Assembly: GCF_021347895.1 (NCBI RefSeq)
Contig: NC_067124.1
Coordinates: 17,412,521 to 17,476,520 of the forward strand
Reading direction: 5' to 3'
DNA length: 64,000 nt
DNA from: Acanthochromis polyacanthus
Lineage: Eukaryota > Chordata > Actinopteri > Pomacentridae
Both the position numbers and the translations under genes were made by a program. Shown here piece after piece: positions 48,901-60,000 of this stretch (position 1 is its first letter; every line of letters starts with the position of its first letter). The notes under the pieces are model-generated. The model saw nothing but the letters and a program-made list of their open reading frames with translations, searched no databases and had not been told where the DNA came from.

Positions 48901-49863
48901 ATTATTCAACCTGTTCAAGAAATGATCTAATGTATAAATGAGATTCAGAATGTGAGAAGTATTAGAATTCTTTAAACCAATCACAGTTATGGGCGAACTG
49001 TCATTAAAAATCCAAAATTCACTGATAAAACTAGCAGCGCTGGCTGACTGTACATGCTCAGTTTGTCGTTTTCAGTGTGAGTGATCTGTCAAGAGGGAGT
49101 GTTGGAGCTGTAACAGTTAATCAGATGTTTGTTCTGTCATGAGTCAGAGTTTAAACAGCATGAACTCCTTCCTGTAATATGATTAATATCACTGCCTCAA
49201 CAGAAAACAAGAGCTGAGAGTGATGAATGAGTGTTGACTTTAGCAGTAAAAATAGCTCTGATTATCTTTAACTTTTGTTATTAGCACATTAGCTCGGACT
49301 ATTTATGTTGCTGTAAATCATTACTGTCAAGCCTGAATTTGAAAAGTTACATAAAGGTCCTGAAAGACCCAAACAGTGATGTAAAAATAAAAACCAAACA
49401 TTCATTCAGTTTCAGGAATTTAATTTACATGATGCCACTATTGGTTTTCATAGAAACTACGCAAAAAATAATTATTTGCCATAAAATAAGTGCTAACTGG
49501 AAGAAACATTTCTTGAGTGAGTCACTGATTGGCACCTACGCTGATTCAACCTAAATGTTTTCACATCTTTATATGTTGTTTCCATCTGATTTCCTCCATT
49601 TTCACATAAAAATTGAATCTGACTGAACTTAAAAAAATGCAGTAAAAGTACAAAGGGAAAATCTCCCTTCAAGAGGGAAAATCTTCATTTGAACTGTTTC
49701 TACCACTGAGGAGGAGAAAGACATAAATGCAGATTTTTCAAAATGTAAATTTATTTAAATTGTGTCTTTCATGTAAATATTCACTCCCATAATTAATCTT
49801 TTTCAGGAACAAATGGACAAAATGTCGACGAACCGAACAGGATCGTACACCGTCAACAAATAA
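42979..49863 (+). CDS. MUC1-like transmembrane mucin without SEA domain (4 exons, about 485 aa)
   Basis: Exons 42979–43024, 44503–45734, 47362–47484, 49807–49863; AG/GT borders, 1458 nt in frame, stop TAA at 49861–49863. Exon 1 is a signal peptide (MEKLLVLCVALSVAS). Exon 2 encodes about 400 residues rich in Ser/Thr/Ala/Pro with a 10-residue tandem repeat, then GVPGWGIALLVL and a hydrophobic span ending in exon 3 with LIWYCC. GVPGWGIALLVL is, from memory, the start of the human MUC1 membrane segment. The 57-residue tail has LPLYTTHSRF, PYEQM and SYTVN, resembling MUC1's YHTHGRY, YEKV and SYTNP in order. I see no SEA domain, so it would not be cleaved like MUC1. A protective or signalling surface role is inferred; unrelated mucins converging on this membrane motif are possible. 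Confidence 0.85.
44755..45300 (+). repeat. 30-bp coding tandem repeat (about 18 copies) in the mucin
   Basis: Each unit encodes ATPSNASTIG or close variants. It gives Thr/Ser for O-glycosylation and, in the NAS form, an N-glycosylation sequon. Divergent S/T-rich copies extend to about 45530. Because 30 is divisible by 3, the repeat stays open in other frames and on the other strand, which produces false long ORFs of 326 and 364 codons. Confidence 0.95.
45990..46515. repeat. Degenerate ~25-bp tandem repeat in mucin intron 2
   Basis: About 20 imperfect units around ACATCAGCTAATGTAATGTT followed by AGC. It is bounded by two similar segments of about 60 bp (45897–45960 and 46511–46575). Confidence 0.85.
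48333..48854 (-). mobile_element. tRNA-derived SINE (second copy) with an insertion, mucin intron 3
   Basis: Same family as 1628–1970. A 12-bp duplication AACATTTAATAT flanks it (48321–48332 and 48855–48866). The tRNA-like head is split by a 159-bp insertion, described separately. Confidence 0.85.
48642..48800. mobile_element. 159-bp insertion inside the SINE
   Basis: Flanked by an exact 8-bp duplication GGGATCTT (48634–48641 and 48801–48808). It contains TTGAAGACGTTTCACCTCTC, a sequence I associate with a common dispersed fish repeat. The 8-bp duplication points to a hAT-type or similar mechanism. No coding. Confidence 0.65.
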
Positions 49864-50319
49864 CCAGAGAGGAGCAGCTCGTCAGACACGAGGCTTTTTC
49901 TATTTTATCCACTGTTTTAACTTTAAATTCTGATTCAGATTTTTGTTGAACATTTGACATCGTCACTGTTTATATCATGAACTTTTATTTATTGTCTGTA
50001 AAGAAGTGAGGAGCTTTGGGTTTACAAAAAAATACTGAATACAGTTTATTATCAGCTTATTACATTTAATCACTATTATAACAGAAAACACATTTAAAAA
50101 CATAATTATTGTGATTGCTATATTTTTAGTAAATCTTATAAAATACATCTGGATTCATAATACATATTTTGCTGTGGTCCCTTTTATGCTATTTTCATTT
50201 ATTTTTTATTTTATTGTCACTAGTATTTTTTTTTTAAATCCTGTAATTATAACTAACTCATACAGATTTTCAAATATCTAAATTAAAAAAATCCCATTTA
50301 TTTTTGGTATTTTTTTGTA

Positions 50320-50351
<32 letters not shown>

Positions 50352-52364
50352 CACTAATTTGACATCACATATAACACTTTCTGTTAACTATAATTATTTA
50401 TTATTTTATTGCATTTTTAAATCATGTTGCTATCACTGCCACTGATGTTGATGATCATATTTCATTTAATTAAATACTATTCCTTCCATATAAAACAGAT
50501 AAATGTTCTCCATGTATGCAATGAGAACGGTAATATCTGTAATTATTTATGAAACTGTCAAAGCATAACATGTTTTTGTGTTTAATAAATGTAAAAGATA
50601 TTCTGCTTTAATTCCTGTTTTACGGTCTCGCATGTTTGTGTCACAACTGATAGTGTTTTTTATTTAATAATTAAAGTTGCATTACTTGTACATGTTCAGA
50701 CTGACCTGAGCTCATATAAAAACACTGTGGTGAATAGAATTATAGTTTAACTGCTACTATTATTAACCCTCAAATGACCCAGTGAGGTTGTTTTCTTGCA
50801 ATATCTCTATAAAGACAAGTTTTTATAGATTCCCTTCAAAAATGCGTTTTTGATATCATTCAATTAAATTTTTTGGGTTACCTTTTATACTTTAAAAGAA
50901 ATTGTGATAGTTCTAGTACTACCTCAAGCTCTTTATCACTGATGACGATCATACAAGAAGTGATGCACAAGCTTGTAGGGATAGAGAGCAGCAACAGCTG
51001 GAGGAAAAGAGTGAAAAATGTCTACAAAATTAGTTTTAGCATTCTTCTATTGCTGTTCTGTTTAATAGTCTTCTTTTTAAGTCATTAAAATGTTCAAAAT
51101 CTGTTATAAAGTGAAAAATAAACATGTTTAAAACATGAAATCGTTCTAACGTGGACAAAAAATACCATACAAACAATAATACTAATGATTATTTTTCACC
51201 AAAATAACAAAAATGGCATAAAAACACATTGATTCTTATACAGGTCATTTCTGACCCACTTCTAGAAGAGTGTAGCATCCAGTCAGTATTAACTGTAAAT
51301 TTAGTCTCTTTTAAATAGACATAGTTTGAACAATTTCAACCCCTTTTTCTGATTAAAACACTGCGTATGATAAAATATTGACTCTTATTATTGCATCATT
51401 TTTAAAGCTGTAGCACTTGACCTGGTTTCAGTCTGACTGGCAACTTTACAAGCTGAATATTCTTCATGTTTCTGGCGGATCAGACTTCCGTTTGGCAGCA
51501 ACTGTGTCCCACTTGGTTCTTTATTGTGCTGCAGCAGGAAAATTCCAGTGTGAAAGTGGATCTTCATTGTTGCAGGTTCGAGTCGTTTTTCCAGCCAAAG
51601 TCCAAGTTTATTCTTTTTTCTGAGCTTCATCACAAAGAGCTGCACAAAGACGGAAAGAGAAGACGAAGGCGTGTCCAGAGGGTTTGGTGGAATAAAGACA
51701 CTGTGAGTCAACAAACATTTGTTCATTTCTGAGTTCTTTGTTCTGTTTTTCTGCCTGAATTAATCTTTAAACACATCTGAATATTTTGCTTTCTGGAGGA
51801 TTTTCATCTTAAACTCTGATCCAAGTTTATCCAACGTATTTAATTCCTCTTCAGCTCTCTGCTTATTGTTCACCTGCCTCTGGTTTTCTGGGCAATGACT
51901 CTTCTATCACTATGGTAACAAGCTGAACACCTGAGCTGATTCCAGAACAGGTGATGTTCCAAGACATCAGGTATTAAAACAGCTCCTGAACAATCAGATC
52001 TCTAGGAAAGATCCTGCAGAGCATCTTATGCTGTCTTTACTTTACGCTTTCCCTAAAGCTCCAGTTCTGAAAGGTTCTAAAGTCACAGCGAGTCGCCTTC
52101 ATCTCCTCAAACACCTGGACAACACCAACTGACCGGTGAGTCAGAGTGATTGCTAAATCTTGTTTCTTATCAAGGAATTTCAGGGCTTGGCTCCTCCGTC
52201 ACTCTCTGGCTTTTACGTTTTATTTATTCTCTCCTGACGTCAGTCTGTTTTATACTCACCTCTTACAAAACCCCCCATTTATTACCTCAGTAACTCATTT
52301 TAATTCATTTAGTCCAAGTGTCTAACCTTTTTTTGGAAAACTACTTTAAATTTCCAAATTTTTT
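49864..52364. other. Mucin 3' UTR and intergenic sequence
   Basis: AT-rich. An AATAAA at 50584–50589 is the likely mucin polyadenylation signal. (ATT)n lies near 50320–50350. TAACCCTCAAATGACCC near 50763 and GGTCATTTCTGACCC near 51243 are loosely inverted and could be old DNA-transposon ends. Reading frames of up to 112 codons near 51388–51732 match no family I know. Confidence 0.5.
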
Positions 52365-53925
52365 ATATCGGAGGCTGTCAGATATAGGCCTATCAGATCA
52401 AGCTGTTGGCTGGTTCTCAAATTATCTCACCAATCGTAAGTAATATGTGCAGCTCAGTGGTCTCTCCTCCAGCTTTCTTGGTGTTCCAAAAGGTGTGCTG
52501 CAAGGTTCTGTCTTAGGACCCACTCTCTTTACTATTTATGTCAACAATGTGGGTCAAAACATAAATGTTCGTCTTTACGTTGATGACACCATCATTTACT
52601 GTTGCACAAACGCTGTTACCCTTGTGTTTGAATATCTTCAGGCAGCATTTGACATCATTCAATCACATCTGTTACGCCTGATATTACAACCGCACGAGGT
52701 ACCCCTGTTGAGTTGGTGGCCTCTTACAAATACCTCGGCATCACAATTGATGATAGCTTCCGTTTTAAAACCCACATCGAAAATCTTCTAAAGAAACTGA
52801 AATTAGAATTGGGTTTCTTTTTTTAGGAACAAATCCTGTTTTTCTTTTAATCCCAGGAAATGGTTTGTTGTTGTCACCTTCTTGCCTGTTGTTGATTATG
52901 GAGATTTTATTTACATGAATACCTCGACCCACTCTCTCAGACTGTTGGATGCTGTTTTCCATGGAGCACCTTGATTTAGAACGGACAGTAAACCTCTCAC
53001 ACACCACTGCACTTTGTACTCCCTGGTTAACCGGTCACAACTGTACACAAGCAGACTTCTACACTGATATTTCATTTACAAATCCGTCCTTGGTTTGCTG
53101 CCCACATATTTATCCTCTTTCATGTCAAAAAAACAATTCAGCTATACGTTCCCAGGACTCTGTCCTCCAATTCATACGACCGCATCGGTCGTTTGCACCG
53201 TGCACCGGAATACGACCTATGCGGTCGTATGAACGTTTGCGCCCCTACGGGGAAAACGAACGCATTACGGGATTTAATTCGCGAAACGGCTTTTCCGTCG
53301 CAAAACGGCTTTTTTCTCACTTTCCCAACACGTTTTTAGGGTTATGGTTAAGGTTAGGGATAGGGACAGGGATAGTGTTAGATAAAACTTGATGATGACG
53401 TTTCACCTGCGACTCCAGAGTGTCGATATTTACTCAACCACCAGAGGTCGCATAGTCAAAACGTAACACTGGGTCGTAATACGGGCGTGTACAGACGACC
53501 TATGTGGTCGTTTTTGGTTTGAGGACAGGCTCCAGGACTCCATTACTTTCACCGTCCCCTCAGTCCACACAGAGCTCACCTAAACAGCTTTTTCTCACTA
53601 CAGCAGTCTGAAGCTGTCCTACTTGACTCCCCTGGAGGAATTCAAATGTCATCATTATGGAAGTATCATCTTTTAGGACTTGCTCTTAGTGTTTTTACAT
53701 TTTAACTTCATTGCACATCCATTTTGATGTCTATGTTGTGTTTTGTCATGAACCTGTCTGGAACTCAATGTTATATTGTGTCGTACATGTCCCTTAGCGT
53801 TTGTCATTGACTCAGTGTTGTTTTGTTATTTGAGGACAGGTCTGCCTTGAGAATGAGACCCAGTGTCTCAGTGAGTTTACCTGTATAAATAAAGGCTAAA
53901 AGAAAATAAAAAATGAACAGCAGCT
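52365..53925 (+). mobile_element. Decayed non-LTR retrotransposon (LINE), 5'-truncated
   Basis: Reverse-transcriptase fragments in order: RLSDIGLSDQAVGWF, GVLQGSVLGPTLFTIYVNN (motif B) and LYVDDTIIYC (catalytic YVDD motif C), then a C-terminal region. Frameshifts and stops break the frame. The 3' end is AATAAAGGCTAAAAG followed by an A-rich tail near 53925. A MITE splits it at 53161. No endonuclease domain remains. Confidence 0.8.
53161..53531. mobile_element. MITE inserted in the LINE
   Basis: 371 bp flanked by an exact 9-bp duplication CCAGGACTC (53152–53160, 53532–53540), and it interrupts a LINE reading frame that resumes after it. The ends share TGTCCTC in inverted orientation, with a 4-bp offset on the right. 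It holds three ACGACC–GGTCGT palindromes and a telomere-like GGTTAAGGTTAGGGATAGGG stretch. Confidence 0.75.
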
Positions 53926-53945
53926 GACTGAGGAAATAATGTATC

Positions 53946-55046
53946 TGTCAAGGTTGTGGGGTGTGGAGAACCCAGGCGCAGACATAGTAGACAGACAACC
54001 AGGCATTATAGTGAAAAGGGTTTATTAAATAAAGCTACTGCAAACTGAAAACGAGACTGAAGTGGCTACAACTTAACAGTGGCGAAACAACCGGGCTGAG
54101 GACAAATACTCACCCACAAGGGAACTATGGCTGATGGCAAAAACAAACTGAAGTCTACAAAATCACAGTCCAAAAGGTGTAAATCCATAAACAGGGAAAA
54201 GCAGAGTAGTCCAGTAAGCAAGTGTAATACAGAGGTAAGGAGAGAGCGGAGTCTGAAACAAAATGAATCCAGTACAATGAGCCAACAACAACTGAGAGAA
54301 ACGGCAGGGCTTAAATACAGAGGGGAGGACCAGGTGAAATGAGTCTGAGCTTGATTGCATCAGGTGACAACAATCAGAGGCCAGGTGCAGAGTAGGCAGG
54401 GAGCAGCAGACAGAGGGAGACAGAGAGACCAGACAACACAGGAGGAAAAAACTAGCCTAGCCGCGCTAGACAACCCACGGCAACGAATTTAATTCTCTGT
54501 CAGGGTGGGTCTAGTTACCCTCCATAAGGCTCGAGGCTGGATTCTCCTAAAACTGGCCGGACGAATCACCATGAAGTGTAGAGTCAGAAGGCGGGCGTAC
54601 TTAAGTGACGACAGAGGCGCGACGATTCTGACAGAAACAACCAGAAACAACTAGCCTAGCAGCGCTAGACAACCCACGGCAACGAATTTAATTCTCTGCC
54701 AGGGTCGACAACAAAAATGACAACAGTCGTTGAGCTCCATTAGCACCGACTCTGAATAATCTTTCTCTTAACATGTCTGTAATATACTTGAGCTTCACCC
54801 ATTGACAGTATAAATAAGGCTTCACCAAACTACCGCATCCTCTGATTTCCTGCGCTCTAGGAGCCTATTCGTTGCGCTGATTGGTTGTATACCTACCCAA
54901 TTGCTGCAGAGGGATTTGATAGACAACCTTATAGCCCGCCTCCCTCCCTAGACCCTTGTGCCTTCAGAACATGGGTCTAGCAGGGCTAGGCTAGGAAAAA
55001 ACAGGAAAAGCAACAAAAAGGGAGTAACAGAGGCAGAATCCTGACA
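53946..55046 (-). mobile_element. Solo LTR, minus strand, split by another element
   Basis: Begins TGTCA and ends TGACA, with an exact 5-bp duplication GTATC at 53941–53945 and 55047–55051. Read on the minus strand it has a TATTTAAG promoter-like box and AATAAA near its 3' end, as an LTR should. No internal retroviral genes or second LTR are seen. Without the nested element it is about 550 bp. Confidence 0.75.
54453..54993. mobile_element. DNA element nested in the solo LTR
   Basis: 541 bp with inverted ends TAGCCTAGCC..GCTAGAC (two mismatches between ends) and an exact 9-bp duplication GGAAAAAAC (54444–54452 and 54994–55002). The left terminal 50 bp is repeated directly inside, at about 54652–54705. 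No coding capacity. Confidence 0.75.
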
Positions 55047-55051
55047 GTATC

Positions 55052-57029
55052 TGTTAAATACAGAAGCTTCTTGTCTCCTGAAGAGACGACTGGAGCCTTC
55101 AGAGAACCAGAGCAGATCTCAGTGAGGAACCTTCCTCCTGTAGAACCTGGACTGAGATGTTTGAGGACAAGTTCAACCTCCTCAACAGAGCCAGCACAGC
55201 AAACAGAGAAATTAGATCAAATCAGGCAAGAAAAATAATAAAATAAAACTCTAACTTTCTGTGTTTTTGTGTTAAAAAAAAAAAAGTAATTTACTAACAG
55301 ACCTGGATGATAAACAACAACGTGAAAATCAACCAGAACCTCCTCAGGACCCTCTGGTTCTGTATCTGCAGTAACTTTCTTAATGATCAAAGTTTTACCT
55401 TCATTCTATGATTATTTACAGAGTTCCAGGTCCTTGAGGTACATAGAGGTAGGTCCAGATTGATCACTTTTTAATGGACTTTTTCTTTCATTTCTGAGCC
55501 TCAGAGCTTCATCAGTACAGCAGAGAGACACATTTTAGGATGAAAAACACATTTAAGTTGTGGTAAAAACTGACACCAGATCAGTTTTACATCCATTCAG
55601 GTCTCACAGTCAAAACACTGAATCTGGTTTCTGTTCATTTTCTCTAGAACCAACTTCATGGGATGTAACATAGTTTGAACAGTTTAATGTTTGACATGGA
55701 GTCAAAGAAACAATCATTGGTTCCCTAGATGTGTTTCTGGTTTCTGATAATTCACCAGAAAGGAAACTGATCACAGTCATCATCAGTAGTATTTATAATG
55801 AATTAACAGTTTATCACCGTCAGTTCTGATAAGATTCACAAAAACTTCTTTATTTTTAAACTGACCTGCAGTTGTGATTTTACACTTTTGGGAAGGGCAA
55901 GTAATTTTAAACTCTTTTATTTAGTATGTTCTATTAATTTTTCATCACAAAATACAAGCAGAGAAAGAAGTATTCAGACCCTTTAATCTAATAAAAGTAC
56001 AACAAAGTAAAAATACTCTACTACAGCAGCAGAAAGTAGTTTTCGGTTAAAGTTCTGTTTGTTCCTGATAAATGATCTGATTATTAACTTCATTATTTCT
56101 TCTGCTTTACACCCACTTTATACATTTATTTTACATTTCTGGGACTTTTTATTTTGTTATCTGTGTTTTTATGAACATATTTTGGACATTTATTAGTTAT
56201 TCACAGGTATGCATTTTAACATCTGACTACATTCACTCAGTTAACTTTCCACTGAAAACTATCAGAGGAAGAGAAGAAATTGAACATTAAGTCCGTTTAA
56301 CAGAAATAAGAAATAATCATCTGCTGCCACCTGCAGGTCAGAGCACTAAAATAATCTTAAAATGGGATTATGAAATCAAGTCTGGTGCAAATAGTGTTAA
56401 GGTATTGACGTTGTGAAATGTTTGCTGCTACAAAGAAGACAACTAGGAGTCATTTTTGTCAATAATCAGTAATTGATGAAAGAGTGAAAAATGTGGATCC
56501 AACGATAAGATGATTTTTTTAAGGCTCAAATTGATTAATTGATAAATAAAACAGACGGTGACTAAAGCAAACAGTTTAAACAGATCGATGAACACCAGCT
56601 AACTGGAAGACTTTGTGTTATTTTACATCCAAAAAATAATAAGAACAAATGTATAAGTAACTCAAGGGAAAGAAAATAGCAGCATTTAGCTTTTCAAGGT
56701 TCAGATGACCAAGGTAAGGTCAGAAAGCACTGCTGACACCAGCCTTGTCACGTTTTAATGGATAAATCTGATTGTTTTACAGATTTGCTGAGCTGTGGCG
56801 TTTCAACATGAAGCCGTGATGGAAGCTGCCGACGTTCACCGTTATTCCTCAGAAGCAGCTCGTCTGATGAAAATCAGCAACACAGCAACAGAAATGAAGA
56901 AAACAGATGAACAGAAAATTAGAAAACAGCTGTTGGGTTGCAACAGAGGAAGTCAGAAAGAGACTTAAATAGCTGCAGTCAGTCTGTTACTCAGTTTATC
57001 AGCATCTGGACCATCAGAACAAAACAGAC
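55052..57029. other. Intergenic stretch before the Ig-receptor gene
   Basis: AT-rich, no recognisable gene or element. The final 200 bp should include the promoter and leader of the Ig-type gene, but no clear TATA box is seen. Confidence 0.45.
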
Positions 57030-60000
57030 ATAAAGACTTTCTGCTTCCTTCTGTTTCTGCTGGCAGGTAAGATAAGATAGACTTTATTGATCTCACAAAG
57101 GAGAAATTTACCATTACAGAGCTCTTAGGAACAAACAGAGGGGTGCAAAAAGTCACGAAAGGTGCAAGTACAAGATAACTCTTATATTCATTGTTATAAG
57201 ATAGAAAACTTTTCTCATATACATTGTTATAAAATAAGATATTGCACATAATAACAACTACACAGTAGTGTTATACAGTCTGATGGCAGTGGGGATGAAG
57301 GACCTGAGGTAGCGCTCCTTCTTGCACTGAGGGTGTCTGAGTCTCGTGCTAAAGGAGCTGCTCAGCTCCACTACAGTCCGGGGCAGTGGGTGGGAGCTGT
57401 TGTCCATGATGGATGAGAGCTTGGCCAACATCCTCCTCTCGCCCACCTCCATCACAGAGTCCAGTGGGCAGCCCAGGACAGAGCTGGCCCTCTTGGTCAG
57501 CTTGTTCAGTCCCTTCTTCGTTCTGTGCTGCCCGGGGCCCAGCAGATGACAGCGTAGAGGAAAGCAGAGGCTACCACAGTGTCATAGAAAGTCCTTAGTA
57601 GAGGTCTGCACACTCTGATCTTTAAACATGTGTGTACTAAAAAATCCACTGGTCCTGATGGCATTTCTGCACTGCTTTTAAAGGCATGTGCAGAGGAGCT
57701 CACTCCAGTTTGGTGCTCCATCTTCCAGCGGTCTGTGGATACGCACACTGTTCCTGCCCTTTGGAAAAAATCTACAATAGTTCCTGTAGCTAAGAAACAA
57801 TGTCCTGCTGAAAACAATGATTTTAGACCTGTGGCCCTGACTTCAATCGTAATGAAATGCTTTGAGAAGTACATGTTGTCCATACTTAAAGCAGAGGTTC
57901 ATTTGGCACTTGATCCATACCAGTTTGCCTATAGGCAGGGGAGAGGCACTGATGATGCCATCAACAGCATCACCCACTTGACTGTCAAGCACTTGGAATG
58001 CCCAAAAGCATTTGCAAGAATTTTATTTATTGATTTTAGTTCAGCTTTTAACACACTCCAACCCCATCTCCTCATCCTAAAAATGAGACAGATGAGTGTT
58101 AACCCTTTTTTAATTAAATGGTATCTTTCGTTTTTAACAGGTCGAAGTCAGCAGGTGAGAGTCAATAACACCCTTTCAGAATGCAAATCAATCAGTACAG
58201 GTGCCCCACAGGGTTGTGTCAGCTCCCCAGTGCTTTTCACACTTTATACAAATGAATGCACAAACAGTCTCCCTGGGAACCTTGTTTTTAAATTTTCTGA
58301 TGACACCGCCATCCTCAGCCTACTGCACAGAGATTCAAACCTTTCAGCCTATTTCTCTGAAATAGAGCACTTTGTGCAGTGGTGTGATGCCCACCATCTC
58401 ATCCTTAACATTCAGAAAACTAAAGAGATGATCTTAGACCCGAGATCAGTAGGGGACCACAGTCCTGTTGTTATACATGACTCACCCGTTGAGCAGGTCA
58501 GCTCATACAAGTATCTTGGAGTTCATTTAGACAGCTCTTTTACTTGGATTGTCCATGTGGAAAGCCTGTGTTCCCGTTTACAGCAGAGACTGTACTTCTT
58601 GCGCAGGCTTAGACTGTATGGTGTGAACAAAAATGTTATGTTTTTATTTTATCAAGCAGTACTGGAGAGTTTAATCCGCTATGGGATGTCAGCCTGGTAT
58701 GGAAACCTGACTGTAAAGATGAGAAGCAAACTGGCTCGTTTGGTGCACACGGCCATGAAGCTGATGGGGAAAAATGACTACCAATCCTTGCAGTCCATTT
58801 ATGAGCGAACGGTTCTAAGGCAAGCTCAGAGGATAGTGACTGAACCGTCACATATCCTTCACTCAGAATACAAGCTCCTTCCCTCAGGCAGACGGTACAG
58901 AGTCCCCAACTGCAGACTCAACCGTTTTAAGAACTCATTTGTTCCCACCTCCATCAAACTCCTAAATAATGCTGCTTAGGCCGAAGATTGTGCAATTATT
59001 TTTAATTTTCTATAGCGTATGTTTGTGTCGTGTGACCTTGGGACATGTGCAATACTGTTTTAATGTATGTGCAATACTGTTTTTTGTTTGTTTGTTTGTT
59101 TGTTTTTTGTTTGTTTTTATAATGTGTTTTATGTGCAATACTGCTTTTATGTGTTTTTATGCACAATATTGTTTTTATGTGTTTTTTGTGCAAGACTGGT
59201 AGCACAGCTTTAAGTCCAACACAAATTTCCCCAAGTGGGACAATAAAGTATATTGAATTGAATTGAATTGAATTGATGATTACTGGTTTATATGTTGAAT
59301 AAGTTCACATGTTAAATATGTTTACATGTTTATCTTCGTATGTTCATATATTTTTATGTTCACATGTTTATAAATTCATATTTTTAAATGTAGTTTTCCT
59401 CAGCTGTGTTGGTTTTTGTTTACATCAGATCAAATGTGAAGCAGCAGCTCAGAAACTCTGAATTATTTTTGATATTTCTTCCCATTTTCACGTTTCTGTT
59501 CATTTGCTCGAATTTCTTCTTCTTAAATATCCTCACTCTAACCAAAGTACACAAAAAACAATCAACATTTTTAATTAAAGGCATTGTACTGATTTTCTGG
59601 GTTTGTTGAACTAGTAAAATCGTTTATTATTCATTTATTTTACACATTTATAATTGCATTAAAATCATCAAGCCTTTATTTTACAGATATTTGAAGTCTA
59701 TTAGTAATAAAAATGTTTTAAATACTTTATCCAATAACTAGTAAAAAAAGAGAGAAAAGAAAATATTAAAATTTTAAAAATAAAATGTATATGTTGTGCA
59801 TTAAATAAACACATAATGTCCCCATCACAAATCTGTATTTTTAAAAATAATAATTTGTTCATTTATGTTAAACTACCCTTTTTTTCTGTTTTGAAATTAG
59901 CAAAGAAATTATTATAGCATATATATTTTGTTGGAATTTACAGATTTCCCTGTAATTTTATAAATAATAATTCATTCTGTTTTGTATTTTAATCAACAAA

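Noticed and set aside
52447..52791. 114-codon ORF as a host gene
   Set aside because: It carries reverse-transcriptase motifs B and C and lies in a decayed LINE.
54127..54342. Lys/Ser-rich 71-codon ORF
   Set aside because: It lies inside the solo LTR and has no independent support.
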